In this document: one piece after another, positions 53,360-59,808 of the stretch
Layout of the letters: every line of letters begins with the position of its first letter
How positions within the stretch are numbered: the first letter of the stretch is position 1
Assembly: GCF_039905635.1 (NCBI RefSeq)
Contig: NZ_CP157000.1
Coordinates: forward strand, 2,294,001 to 2,358,000
DNA length: 64,000 nt
Direction of reading: 5' to 3'
Source: Microbacterium sp. ProA8
GTDB lineage: Bacteria > Actinomycetota > Actinomycetes > Actinomycetales > Microbacteriaceae
Position numbers and translations under genes: made by a program
Notes under the pieces: generated by a model
What the model was told of the DNA's origin: nothing
The model's database searches: none
The model's input: the letters and a program-made list of their open reading frames with translations, nothing else

Positions 53360-53539
53360 GACATCACATCCTCAGCATCACGCTGCGCGGCATCACGCCA
53401 CATCGGAACAGTCGAACATTGGTACGGTGCAGAACGTTTTGAACCCGTCTGAGGTTTTTTTCACCTCCCCGGCGGTACTTTGGCCGGTTCTGATGAAGGG
53501 TCTCCCCCCACCCCTTGACGTGGTCGATCGAACATCTGT
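53360..53539. other. 180-base gap upstream of terminase, candidate packaging-site region
   Basis: No gene is seen. Read leftward it holds the G-rich run GGGGTGGGGGGAGACCC (about 53500 to 53516) and a small hairpin GAGGT-A7-type loop-ACCTC (about 53451 to 53467). HNH and small terminase flank it, which in cos phages is where the cohesive end lies. The site itself is not proven. Confidence 0.4.
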
Positions 53540-53890
53540 TCAGGTGTGCCATCCACCTGGCTGATGCTGTGCTGTCTCACTGTCGTGATGTGGCTTACAC
53601 AAGCCGCGTCCATGTGTTGGGTCGTTGGGGTTCATGCCACGCTCGAGTAGTTCTTTGCGTGACAGTGGGTAGTGGTCAGCAACAGTGGAGAAGTTGATGC
53701 ACCCGGGGATGACGCAGATGGGGTCACGCGTGAGTACCGCAGCCCTGAAGGCTTGGTGTCCACGGGTGTTGTAACCCCGGTCCCGTGCTGTACCCCTGGC
53801 CCTGTCTGCTGCACGCCTGTGCCGTGCGCAACGTGACCCCTCAGTGGAGGGGTAGATCGTGGGGCATCCAGGTCGTGAGCACACACGCAT
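53540..53890 (-). CDS. HNH endonuclease (terminase-associated)
   Basis: The 116-residue protein has a small Cys cluster (CSRPGCPTIYPSTEGSRCARH), then CVIPGCINFSTVADHYPLSR and GRGLCKPHHDSETAQ, an HNH fold with ADH and HH in the catalytic and metal positions. HNH proteins next to terminase help cut cos DNA. The ATG follows GAGGTACACC. Confidence 0.9.
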   Translation of the reverse strand: MRVCSRPGCPTIYPSTEGSRCARHRRAADRARGTARDRGYNTRGHQAFRAAVLTRDPICVIPGCINFSTVADHYPLSRKELLERGMNPNDPTHGRGLCKPHHDSETAQHQPGGWHT

Positions 53891-53926
53891 GGTGTACCTC
53901 GGAGGTTCAGGTCGAAGGGAATTGTG

Positions 53927-54000
53927 CGGTACTGACCGGACTTGAACCGGCGACCTCTGCCGTGACAGGGCAGCGCTCTAACCAACTGAGCTACAGAACC
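53927..54000 (-). tRNA. phage tRNA-Asp(GTC)
   Basis: The minus-strand cloverleaf has acceptor GGTTCTG/CAGTACC with one T-T mismatch (position 4:69), D arm GCTC...GAGC, anticodon loop CTGTCAC with GTC, T stem GCCGG/CCGGT and discriminator G. No CCA is encoded. It is a phage tRNA between HNH and the early gene block. Confidence 0.85.
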
Positions 54001-54147
54001 AGGTGCGCAGTGAGAGGGAGGCGGGAGCGTGCCGTCGCGTCGCGTCGCACCGGCCGCCATCACTGCGTCTTCTGCGAGGGTTGCAACTCCCGGGATTTAT
54101 GGCTGAGCGTCGGCGAACCGGCTTGCACAACCCAGGCACTCGCATTG

Positions 54148-54250
54148 TGGAGCTGCGCGGAATCGAACCGCGTGTATCCGACCACCGAAGACCTAACAAG
54201 GCGCCGAGTGGATACGGCATCTTCGGGTGTCGGGCCTTCCTGTCAGCCCC
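54148..54250 (-). ncRNA. tRNA-like element with tmRNA/tRNA-Ala-type ends (103 nt)
   Basis: Read leftward it begins GGGGCTGA and ends with a perfect T arm (CGCGG-TTCGATT-CCGCG), CAGCTCC and A73. The acceptor pairs fully with a G3-T70 wobble, the alanyl-tRNA synthetase identity pair, as in tRNA-Ala and tmRNA. No normal D or anticodon arm is present. Instead, GTATCC/GGATAC (nt 36 to 41 with 72 to 77) and CCGAAGA/TCTTCGG (25 to 31 with 60 to 66) could pair, one or the other or as a pseudoknot. It is far too short for a full tmRNA. Confidence 0.55.
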
Positions 54251-54302
54251 GTGGTGTGGTTTGCGTCGTCACCGCGACGAGATAGACGAGAACCCCCTCA
54301 GA

Positions 54303-54476
54303 TCAGTCGTCCTTCTGTTGCAGCCACGCGTTGAAGCGGCGGGCCATATCCGGGGTTGGCATGATGCGCTCGCGATAGCGGTTTGCAAGATAGTGGCGCT
54401 CAGCGTCCGTCAGCCCATCGTTGCCCACCGGATCGCCCGGCTTGTAGATCCCATCCGGCATGCCGAGATCCGTCAT
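54303..54476 (-). CDS. small phage protein (57 aa)
   Basis: The frame reads MTDLGMPDGIYKPGDPVGND, then a charged helix (TDAERHYLANRYRERIM) and ends WLQQKDD. It is the last gene before the tRNA region in the leftward run and ends two bases from the next gene. No family recognised. High-quality codon use and tight packing support it. Confidence 0.72.
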   Translation of the reverse strand: MTDLGMPDGIYKPGDPVGNDGLTDAERHYLANRYRERIMPTPDMARRFNAWLQQKDD

Positions 54477-54478
54477 CG

Positions 54479-54652
54479 CTAGTCGCCCTTGTCCGTCACG
54501 TGCTGAAGCATCCGCTCGAGGGCTTGCGCTTCCTTGCGTGCGAAGTACGCCGCCTGTGATGCGAGGATGCGGTACGTCTCCGCTTGCTCGAGGTCTCCAC
54601 GGTCTGCGGCCGCTTCGGCTTTGTCTTGCAGCCGTGAGACGCGATCGTTCAC
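54479..54652 (-). CDS. small helical phage protein (57 aa)
   Basis: A GTG start overlaps the stop of the upstream mini-gene (GTGA) and has GGGAG upstream. The product (VNDRVSRLQDKAEAAADRGD and on) is a single long charged helix pair, likely a coiled coil. Longer in-frame reading to 54826 would run antisense to codons of two other small genes and is rejected. Confidence 0.72.
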   Translation of the reverse strand: MNDRVSRLQDKAEAAADRGDLEQAETYRILASQAAYFARKEAQALERMLQHVTDKGD

Positions 54653-54786
54653 CTGGCGTACTCCCACCAATACTTGCCCTGTCCGCCGATGCCCTTGTGG
54701 GGTCCAGCGTGACCGTGGGGCAGGTAGCAGTCGAGTGAGTCGTAATCGAGGACGAGTGTGACCGTGCAGGTTTCCGTTTCCGCCAC
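54649..54786 (-). CDS. small phage protein (45 aa)
   Basis: Starts at GTG with GAGGG upstream; reads AETETCTVTLVLDYDSLDCY, then PHGHAGPHKGIGGQGKYWWE. It contains two Cys and three His in close order, plus a Trp pair. Overlaps the next gene start by four bases. Function unknown. Confidence 0.7.
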   Translation of the reverse strand: MAETETCTVTLVLDYDSLDCYLPHGHAGPHKGIGGQGKYWWEYAR

Positions 54787-54788
54787 TG

Positions 54789-54926
54789 TTAGCCCTCACC
54801 CTCAACATGCGCCTCTTGAGCCTCACCGCTTACAGGGTCGGCTTGTTCTGCGACCAGCCGGCCAATGCGGGAGTCGATGTACTCAGCCCGAAGGTTGCAG
54901 CACTCGTCCGACTCACACCGGCACAT
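54789..54926 (-). CDS. small Cys-rich phage protein (45 aa)
   Basis: Starts MCRCESDECCNLRAEYIDSR and ends in an acidic tail (AQEAHVEGEG). Four of the first ten residues are Cys, a likely zinc site. The ATG shares one base with the stop of the DUF7455-like gene upstream (TGATG). Confidence 0.72.
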   Translation of the reverse strand: MCRCESDECCNLRAEYIDSRIGRLVAEQADPVSGEAQEAHVEGEG

Positions 54927-55108
54927 CAGGACTCCTCAGCGATGAGGTACCGGAAATCGAACACCCGGTCAGCAACCTCATGAAGGCGCTTCCAATACTT
55001 CGTGCCGTGATGTCCGCAGTACCCGAGCTCGTGGTCACCGATCTCGACGAATACGTACGCTTGCGCGCCGCACTCCTTGCCGTCACACCGTCTGGTCGCG
55101 TCAAGCAT
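54926..55108 (-). CDS. DUF7455-like zinc-binding protein
   Basis: The 60-residue product begins MLDATRRCDGKECGAQAYVF and has ELGYCGHHGTKYWKRL. The CDxxxCGAQA...CxHHG pattern is that of a small actinobacterial/actinophage zinc protein family of unknown role. A GTG seven codons... further up (VKAGVVM) is a possible earlier start. It follows a perfect 16-bp hairpin. Confidence 0.8.
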   Translation of the reverse strand: MLDATRRCDGKECGAQAYVFVEIGDHELGYCGHHGTKYWKRLHEVADRVFDFRYLIAEES

Positions 55109-55135
55109 GACGACACCCGCTTTCACGCGGTTAGT

Positions 55136-55172
55136 GCAGTCCCACCAGACACCTACTGTCTGGTGGGACTGC
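55136..55172 (-). other. perfect 16-bp stem-loop
   Basis: GCAGTCCCACCAGACA and its exact complement TGTCTGGTGGGACTGC are separated by 5 bases. It lies between the phosphoesterase gene and the DUF7455-like gene and has no T-run, so it may be an RNA-processing or attenuation element rather than a standard terminator. Confidence 0.85.
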
Positions 55173-55269
55173 TGAAGTTCCCGACCTGTCGCCCTCGTCC
55201 GCACAGTGCACTTATCAGGCTCGCTAGCCCGTTCAATCGTTCGTTGCGGGATTGACAGGTGGAAGTTGG

Positions 55270-56418
55270 TTACGGTTCGACGAACTCGAGCGCGTACACG
55301 CCTGAGTCCTTGACCGTGAAGGTGGTTATCGACGGTTTCGAGTGCTCGCCGGTCTTGTTCTCGAACCATGCCGAGCCGGCATCGAACATCGAACACGACA
55401 CGATCGCCCGACCACGTGATTCCCGGTAACCGGGCTGGTGGAAGTGACCGTGGCACACGATCCGCGCGTCAGCCATCGGAGACCGTGTAGACGCCGCCTG
55501 ATTCGCAACCCACTGCGGGATGCGGTCATACGTGCCTGCATGGTGTCCGTGAGTGAACGCAACCACGGTGTTGTCGACTGTGACGTACGTGATGACGTCA
55601 TACTTCGTCGGCGGGTAGTGGAATGTCAGGTTGAACCGGTTCGGGGCGAGGAGGTTGAAGGACTCCTCGACGGTCTTGGCGATCCCGATGCCGTGGTCTG
55701 CGTAGCCGACCTTCCCCATCGCGTTACGCACCTCGCCGTGGTTCGACGGGACCGCGGCCACATGCGTTTCGCCCGCGTAGGGGGCAAGGGTCAGGATCGC
55801 CTCAGTGAGACGACGCTGCCACGCCTGCAACTGTTCCGGAAACTCCATCGTGTTCGTTGCGATCTGGTTGGGCGCCGACGAAGTGATGCCCTCAACAGGG
55901 TCACCGTTGTCCGCGATAACCAGAACACTCGGGCGCTGCTGCTTGACCTTCCAAGCCACCTTCGCAAGAGCCTGCTTGTACCGGTTGTCGAGGTCGCCGG
56001 GTCCGGTCGAGTCCGGTCCGTCCTTGCCGAGCTGACCGTCTGCGAGACACACCACCATCGGGAGGCCGGGGGTCTTAGCAGGCTTGATCGGCTTCGCCGG
56101 CCGGATCAGTGACGCGAGCCAAGCAGCCCCGGGCGACTCCTCGTCGGGCGTGATCCGCTCGAACTGGAAGAAGAACGAGTAGGTGTCTTCGCGGTCATGA
56201 TGGGTCTTCGTCCACTGTGACGTCTTGCCCACGATCCTGAACGCGTCGGGATCGATGCCCGCGAGTTGGAGGAGGGTCCGTTCGTCGGACACCCTGCCGC
56301 GGACTGCGCCCGTTGCAGCTTCGCCCTTACCGGTCTCGTAGTCGAGCTCGGAATGCTTCTGGTACTTGGTGGGCGGTGTCGGCAGCGGTGCGTCGTTGAG
56401 GCGGTCCGTGAGGCTCAT
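55270..56418 (-). CDS. calcineurin-like metallophosphoesterase (SbcD/Mre11-like)
   Basis: The 382-residue product holds the metallophosphoesterase motifs in order: CLADGQLGKD, DNGDPVEG, VPSNHGE, FTHGHHAGTYD and CHGHFHQPGY. The first motif is degenerate (Asp-Gly-Gln for Asp-x-His). Phage members are often called nucleases, but activity is unproven. Start ATG overlaps the stop of the gene upstream by four bases. Confidence 0.85.
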   Translation of the reverse strand: MSLTDRLNDAPLPTPPTKYQKHSELDYETGKGEAATGAVRGRVSDERTLLQLAGIDPDAFRIVGKTSQWTKTHHDREDTYSFFFQFERITPDEESPGAAWLASLIRPAKPIKPAKTPGLPMVVCLADGQLGKDGPDSTGPGDLDNRYKQALAKVAWKVKQQRPSVLVIADNGDPVEGITSSAPNQIATNTMEFPEQLQAWQRRLTEAILTLAPYAGETHVAAVPSNHGEVRNAMGKVGYADHGIGIAKTVEESFNLLAPNRFNLTFHYPPTKYDVITYVTVDNTVVAFTHGHHAGTYDRIPQWVANQAASTRSPMADARIVCHGHFHQPGYRESRGRAIVSCSMFDAGSAWFENKTGEHSKPSITTFTVKDSGVYALEFVEP

Positions 56419-56648
56419 GCGAGACCCCGCTTCACACGCCACGCACGGAACGCCGTGTCCGACATGTCCGGGGCACCCTCGGAAACCAGTTCCTTCAACA
56501 GGGCCACATGACCCCACTCAGGGTTCGATGCGGCGTTCAGGATGACTGCCTGCTCACCCTCGGGGCGAGACTCCAACCACACATCCATGACGGATCGGCC
56601 GGGGCGGTACTTCGCTGGCGGTGCAGCGAGACGATCGATGAGTCCCAT
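56415..56648 (-). CDS. small phage protein (77 aa)
   Basis: ATG at 56648 follows GGGAGCGACC. The product reads MGLIDRLAAPPAKYRPGRSV, then SRPEGEQAVILNAASNPEWG and a C-terminal basic helix (DTAFRAWRVKRGLA). The layout suggests a small HTH-like DNA-binding fold similar to a resistance or terminase-like regulator. It heads the phosphoesterase operon after a long leader. Confidence 0.75.
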   Translation of the reverse strand: MGLIDRLAAPPAKYRPGRSVMDVWLESRPEGEQAVILNAASNPEWGHVALLKELVSEGAPDMSDTAFRAWRVKRGLA

Positions 56649-56911
56649 GGTCGCTCCCAATGGGTTGGGTGCACACTCCCCCGGAAAGCGCGGGGCGCGT
56701 ACACAGGGAAAGTGAAAGGCGCCGACCTCAGCACCGCGTTGGCGGTCTGGCTCCGGCTGTGACGGTCACCGCGCTTAGCGAAGGCGCGTGTTACGACCGT
56801 GTTTGGGTATGGTGGCCGGCTCCTGGGCGCGGCCTTCCTCAACCGAACTACGGGGTCGCCGCTGCCGGGAGGAATGCGAAAGGCCGCTTTCCGGGCATGC
56901 GGAAGCGACCT
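56649..56911 (-). other. untranslated leader, about 260 bases
   Basis: No convincing gene is seen between the promoter at 56912 and the start at 56648. Read leftward it contains a stem GGTCGCTTCC/GGAAAGCGGCC near 56882 to 56910 and GC-rich segments. A frame of 101 codons here (56537 to 56842) overlaps the next gene antisense-frame and lacks coding character. Confidence 0.6.
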
Positions 56912-56947
56912 ACGTCAGATTATACACACACGAACGTTCGTGCGCAA
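56912..56947 (-). promoter_or_regulatory. strong leftward promoter with a palindrome in the spacer
   Basis: Read leftward: TTGCGC (56947 to 56942), a 17-base spacer, and TATAAT (56924 to 56919). The spacer holds CACGAACGTTCGTG, a perfect 14-bp palindrome (56942 to 56929), an ideal repressor site. It lies in the gap between the genes at 56953 and 56648. Confidence 0.8.
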
Positions 56948-56952
56948 TACCT

Positions 56953-57228
56953 CTACTCGATCGATTCGGGGGAGAACACGAGGCCGGGGTTGAGTGCGGC
57001 ATCGAATTGCAAGCGTCGCTCGTCATGCAGGCAGTCTCGACAGATGCGCATGACCCACGGCGCGCGACCGCCGTTCGCATCCGAGCCAGGCCACGCGATC
57101 GCGCGATAGTACGGCGTCCCGGCCAACATGCCTCGGCATCCGTCGTTCCGGACCTCGCATCGGTGGAACTTGCGGGCGACGACCGCCCATCCCACGTTGT
57201 CGTACTTGTCGTCAGGCAGACGGATCAC
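56953..57228 (-). CDS. phage hypothetical protein with Cys pairs
   Basis: The 91-residue protein starts MIRLPDDKYDNVGWAVVARK and has HRCEVRNDGCRGML and ICRDCLHDERR, two pairs of Cys that may bind zinc. Start overlaps the stop of the DUF7341-like gene (ATGA). No function recognised. Confidence 0.77.
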   Translation of the reverse strand: MIRLPDDKYDNVGWAVVARKFHRCEVRNDGCRGMLAGTPYYRAIAWPGSDANGGRAPWVMRICRDCLHDERRLQFDAALNPGLVFSPESIE

Positions 57229-57869
57229 GGCGTGCTCCCATCCGTGTGGTTAGGCATCTGTTCGAGTTCGTAGGCGAGTTCTCGTGCTCCCCACCTCTTG
57301 TCGCAGGCGCGGCAATGAGCCGTGGACTCGTCGATCAACGACCGGTCAGGGTTCCTAGGTGATTCGACGACAAGGGGGCGTGGGTATCGTTCCCCATCCC
57401 TCCACCACTCCACAGCACCACAGGTTGGGCAGGGGTCGGGGAGGTCTTTCTGTCGGGGTGGTTCAATCTCCCTACGGATGGATGCTTCCCAGCCGGCGAG
57501 CAGACGCACCCGCGCCGTGACGTTCTGTGGTTCCCGTTCCGTCTGCGTCCATGCCACATACCAGGCCCGCAACGTCCGCCCCGGATCACCCTTGTACACG
57601 GTTGCTTTCGCCCCATGCGCCCAATCCGTGATCTGCGAACTGATCCGCATGAACAGTTGGAGGGCGCCGGAGTTGATCGGTACCCGCTGATTCGGGAGGC
57701 TTTTGGACCCTTCCCGGGACAGGGAGAAACGGATCTCGTTCTCCAACCGGTCCAGAAGGGGCGTGTCGAACACGACACACGTGAACCGGGAATCCTGAAT
57801 CGTGTGATGCAGGACCCCCGGCTTCGTCAGACTGTCAACAGCGTCGAGGAGTTCGGTGAGTTCGGTCAT
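57225..57869 (-). CDS. phage protein with C-terminal zinc ribbon (DUF7341-like)
   Basis: The 214-residue protein is helical at the N-terminus (TELTELLDAVDSLTKPGVL). A zinc-ribbon-like C-terminal part has PCPTCGAVEWW and HCRACDKRWG about 40 residues apart. Such proteins are widespread in actinophages without known role. Confidence 0.8.
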   Translation of the reverse strand: MTELTELLDAVDSLTKPGVLHHTIQDSRFTCVVFDTPLLDRLENEIRFSLSREGSKSLPNQRVPINSGALQLFMRISSQITDWAHGAKATVYKGDPGRTLRAWYVAWTQTEREPQNVTARVRLLAGWEASIRREIEPPRQKDLPDPCPTCGAVEWWRDGERYPRPLVVESPRNPDRSLIDESTAHCRACDKRWGARELAYELEQMPNHTDGSTP

Positions 57870-57875
57870 AGTGGG

Positions 57876-58001
57876 TCAGTAGTCCTTCCGTCTCGACTCC
57901 TGCGCCTCATACCAAGCCCAGTACTCTTCAGCGTCCGGGTTGTAGTCGTCGTCTTCGGGGTCGTCGGACCCGTGCGGCGGGTAGCCGGTCATGAACGTCA
58001 T
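57876..58001 (-). CDS. small acidic phage protein (41 aa)
   Basis: Reads MTFMTGYPPHGSDDPEDDDY and continues with EEYWAWYEAQESRRKDY. It is packed between neighbours with 3- and 6-base gaps. Very acidic with many Trp/Tyr, perhaps a nucleic-acid mimic or protein-binding peptide. Function unknown. Confidence 0.68.
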   Translation of the reverse strand: MTFMTGYPPHGSDDPEDDDYNPDAEEYWAWYEAQESRRKDY

Positions 58002-58004
58002 GCG

Positions 58005-58283
58005 TCAATCCCTTTCGGCTTGGTACGCGGCTTGGCAGCCTTGGCAGTGATCGAACCCGTCGTGGTCCCAAAGGTCCGCCCGCTGGAACTGGTCGAGTAT
58101 CTGCTGCGGGGTTAGGCCGTCCTCACTGCGCCACCCGGAGCCGTCGTCATGGACGATGGTGACGACGCAACCAGGCTGCGCCGCCTCCACAAGCGCCTTA
58201 AACGCGACAGGATCGGTAGTGGGTGTGACGAGCGGGCCGACGATTGTTGATGCGTGAGACAGCACCACACCGAGTTCGGTCAT
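58005..58283 (-). CDS. small phage protein with CxxC (92 aa)
   Basis: Starts MTELGVVLSHASTIVGPLVT at an ATG overlapping the stop of the gene upstream by four bases. It ends in DHCQGCQAAYQAERD, a CxxC with an adjacent His. No family recognised. Confidence 0.74.
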   Translation of the reverse strand: MTELGVVLSHASTIVGPLVTPTTDPVAFKALVEAAQPGCVVTIVHDDGSGWRSEDGLTPQQILDQFQRADLWDHDGFDHCQGCQAAYQAERD

Positions 58284-58450
58284 AGTGGTTTCCCGTGGCC
58301 CTTCAACCCACAAGACGGCAGAATCGCCCCGTCAACATCCCGTGCAGTCCCCACCATCGGGTTGTCACACCAGAACGCACACGTCCACGACGACCGGGCC
58401 TCCTCACGAACACCGTCCGGGATCGGATCACGCTTCGGCTTCTTACTCAT
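58280..58450 (-). CDS. small phage protein (56 aa)
   Basis: Reads MSKKPKRDPIPDGVREEARS, then SWTCAFWCDNPMVGTARDVD. A CxxxC and a third Cys are present. Start overlaps the methyltransferase stop and its stop overlaps the next start (both ATGA), so it is firmly embedded in the operon. Confidence 0.74.
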   Translation of the reverse strand: MSKKPKRDPIPDGVREEARSSWTCAFWCDNPMVGTARDVDGAILPSCGLKGHGKPL

Positions 58451-59466
58451 GCGGCTGCTCCTAACAAGGTCAAGGCCAGTGCGGCCTGTTGCGGTACGAC
58501 GCCGTTACCGAGCGCCTTCAACTGCTGAGCGCGCGTCAACCCAACGTCCGTGACGTGGCCCTCGGGGAGGCCCATCATCCACTCCACGAACCGGGCAGAG
58601 AGTCGGTGAGCTCCGTTTCGTCCATCGGGAGCGGTTGGGGAAGGGGCCAACCTTCCGATGACGTGTTCCCACCGTCGAATCGCGGGTTCGTAGTCGCGCC
58701 AAACCGAGTCCGAACCGTCAGGTCCGTCAATGTGACGTTCGACGTGTTCGATCCCCCCGACGCTCCCGAGTCCATCGCCGTAGGCGTCGGCAGAAGGTGC
58801 TCCACCTCGTCGGCCAACGTCGGCCCGTGACCTCCCGTTTTCCGCTTGTCCGGGTGCTGAGATCCCCCGTTGATCGCGGGCTGAGCGGTCGGTGTCTTCA
58901 ACAGAACCTCGCCCTGCGGCCGGTTCTCGTTCGACCGCTCCGCCCCCAGCGCGTACATCGTTTCTGTCCCCGATGCTCCACGGCTGGCCCGCGGGGTAGG
59001 CAGCGATGAAGATACGCTCCCTGCGGTGTGGAGCGCCGGCTGCGGAAGCTGGAAGGCAAACCCACCTTGTGTCATACCCGAGCTCGGCCAGGTCTCCGAG
59101 AACTCTGTCGATTCCCAGAGTGAGATGACCCCGGACGTTCTCCAGGACGACGAGGCGGGGTCGTAGCTGGCGAATGGCGTCTTTGATGTAGGGCCAGAGG
59201 TGTCGTTCATCGTCGGCTCCTTTCCTCTTCCCTGCGATGGAGAACGGCTGGCACGGGTAACCCGCGGTGAGTACTTCAATGGGCGGGAGCGTCGACCAGT
59301 CGAGGGTGGTCAGATCCCCGTAGTTCGGGATGGTCGGCCAGTGGTGCTCGAGGATCTTGGACGGCGCCGTGTCGTACTCGACATGCCACGCCACTTCCCC
59401 GCCGAGAACTTCCATAACGCCGAGGTCGAGACCGCCATAGCCGGAGCAGAGCGAACCGATCTTCAT
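58447..59466 (-). CDS. DNA (cytosine-5) methyltransferase
   Basis: The 339-residue protein has C5-methyltransferase motif I (GSLCSGYGGLDLGV), IV with catalytic Cys (GYPCQPFSIAGKRKG), VI (VVLENVRG), VIII (APHRRERIF) and X (LKALGNGVVPQQA). It methylates a specific site in DNA, most likely to protect phage DNA. No cognate endonuclease is adjacent. The variable recognition region (residues about 155 to 290) is the part that is also read in another frame as a second protein. ATG at 59466 shares a base with the stop upstream. Confidence 0.92.
   Translation of the reverse strand: MKIGSLCSGYGGLDLGVMEVLGGEVAWHVEYDTAPSKILEHHWPTIPNYGDLTTLDWSTLPPIEVLTAGYPCQPFSIAGKRKGADDERHLWPYIKDAIRQLRPRLVVLENVRGHLTLGIDRVLGDLAELGYDTRWVCLPASAAGAPHRRERIFIAAYPAGQPWSIGDRNDVRAGGGAVEREPAAGRGSVEDTDRSARDQRGISAPGQAENGRSRADVGRRGGAPSADAYGDGLGSVGGIEHVERHIDGPDGSDSVWRDYEPAIRRWEHVIGRLAPSPTAPDGRNGAHRLSARFVEWMMGLPEGHVTDVGLTRAQQLKALGNGVVPQQAALALTLLGAAA
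58575..59210 (-). CDS. nested overlapping gene inside the methyltransferase gene
   Basis: A frame of 211 codons lies wholly inside the methyltransferase gene, shifted relative to it. Its ATG is preceded by AAAGGAG at ideal spacing. The product is Pro/Ser/Thr-rich with ASYDPASSSWRTSG, EFSETWPSSGMTQGG and repeated LPTP (SSSLPTPRASRGASG, HLLPTPTAMDSG). These resemble segments found with phage C5 methyltransferases, so the frame is probably real. It could be a partner of the enzyme; that is inference. Confidence 0.62.
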   Translation of the reverse strand: MNDTSGPTSKTPFASYDPASSSWRTSGVISLWESTEFSETWPSSGMTQGGFAFQLPQPALHTAGSVSSSLPTPRASRGASGTETMYALGAERSNENRPQGEVLLKTPTAQPAINGGSQHPDKRKTGGHGPTLADEVEHLLPTPTAMDSGASGGSNTSNVTLTDLTVRTRFGATTNPRFDGGNTSSEGWPLPQPLPMDETELTDSLPGSWSG

Positions 59467-59648
59467 CAGATCAACCGCTCCCCGCTGGGTCCGAGCCCAT
59501 TGCCCCAGTAGGCGCCGGGGCCGGGCCGGAGCGGAGCCGGGTGTGCCTGATCCCATGCGACGTTGTACCCGAGGTCGTTGACGCACCCACGGCACACCTC
59601 AATTTCGCCCTCCACCACGATTAGTTCGTGAGGTCCGGGGTCTCTCAT
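59466..59648 (-). CDS. small phage protein (60 aa)
   Basis: Reads MRDPGPHELIVVEGEIEVCR with VCRGC then a Pro/Gly-rich end (LRPGPGAYWGNGLGPSGE). One-base overlap with the methyltransferase start and a four-base overlap with its upstream neighbour support it. Function unknown. Confidence 0.72.
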   Translation of the reverse strand: MRDPGPHELIVVEGEIEVCRGCVNDLGYNVAWDQAHPAPLRPGPGAYWGNGLGPSGERLI

Positions 59649-59806
59649 GCGGTTCTCCTTGCGTTGGGGCAGTCGGGTCGTCCCCCCGTGAACGGGTTCC
59701 GACAGTTACCGCACACATGCGGTGGGGGTTCGGGTGCAGGGTTGAGAACAGCCGTCAACCACTCCCGCTCCTTACGGGACACCCGGTCATGCGCAAACCG
59801 GTCCAT
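59645..59806 (-). CDS. small Cys-rich phage protein (53 aa)
   Basis: Starts MDRFAHDRVSRKEREWLTAV and ends with HVCGNCRNPFTGG then DCPNARRTA. Three Cys and a His make a small zinc-knuckle-like end. The start lies two bases after the SSB-like stop; a longer in-frame reading inside the SSB-like gene is rejected. Confidence 0.7.
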   Translation of the reverse strand: MDRFAHDRVSRKEREWLTAVLNPAPEPPPHVCGNCRNPFTGGRPDCPNARRTA

Positions 59807-59808
59807 GG

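Noticed and set aside
51340-53361. Rightward frame of 673 codons opposite the terminase genes
   Set aside because: Crosses both terminase genes antisense; composition is dominated by Arg, Pro and Thr.
54148-54250. Complete tmRNA gene
   Set aside because: The ends fit, but 103 nt leaves no room for the tag frame and pseudoknot set of a functional tmRNA.
54003-54482. Rightward frame of 159 codons across the tRNA region
   Set aside because: It translates the reverse of the tRNA-like element (RGIEPR-type peptide) and opposes a well-packed mini-gene.
56929-56942. Palindrome read as a LexA/SOS box
   Set aside because: The known Gram-positive box has four bases between CGAAC and GTTCG; here there are none, so I treat it as a phage-specific operator.
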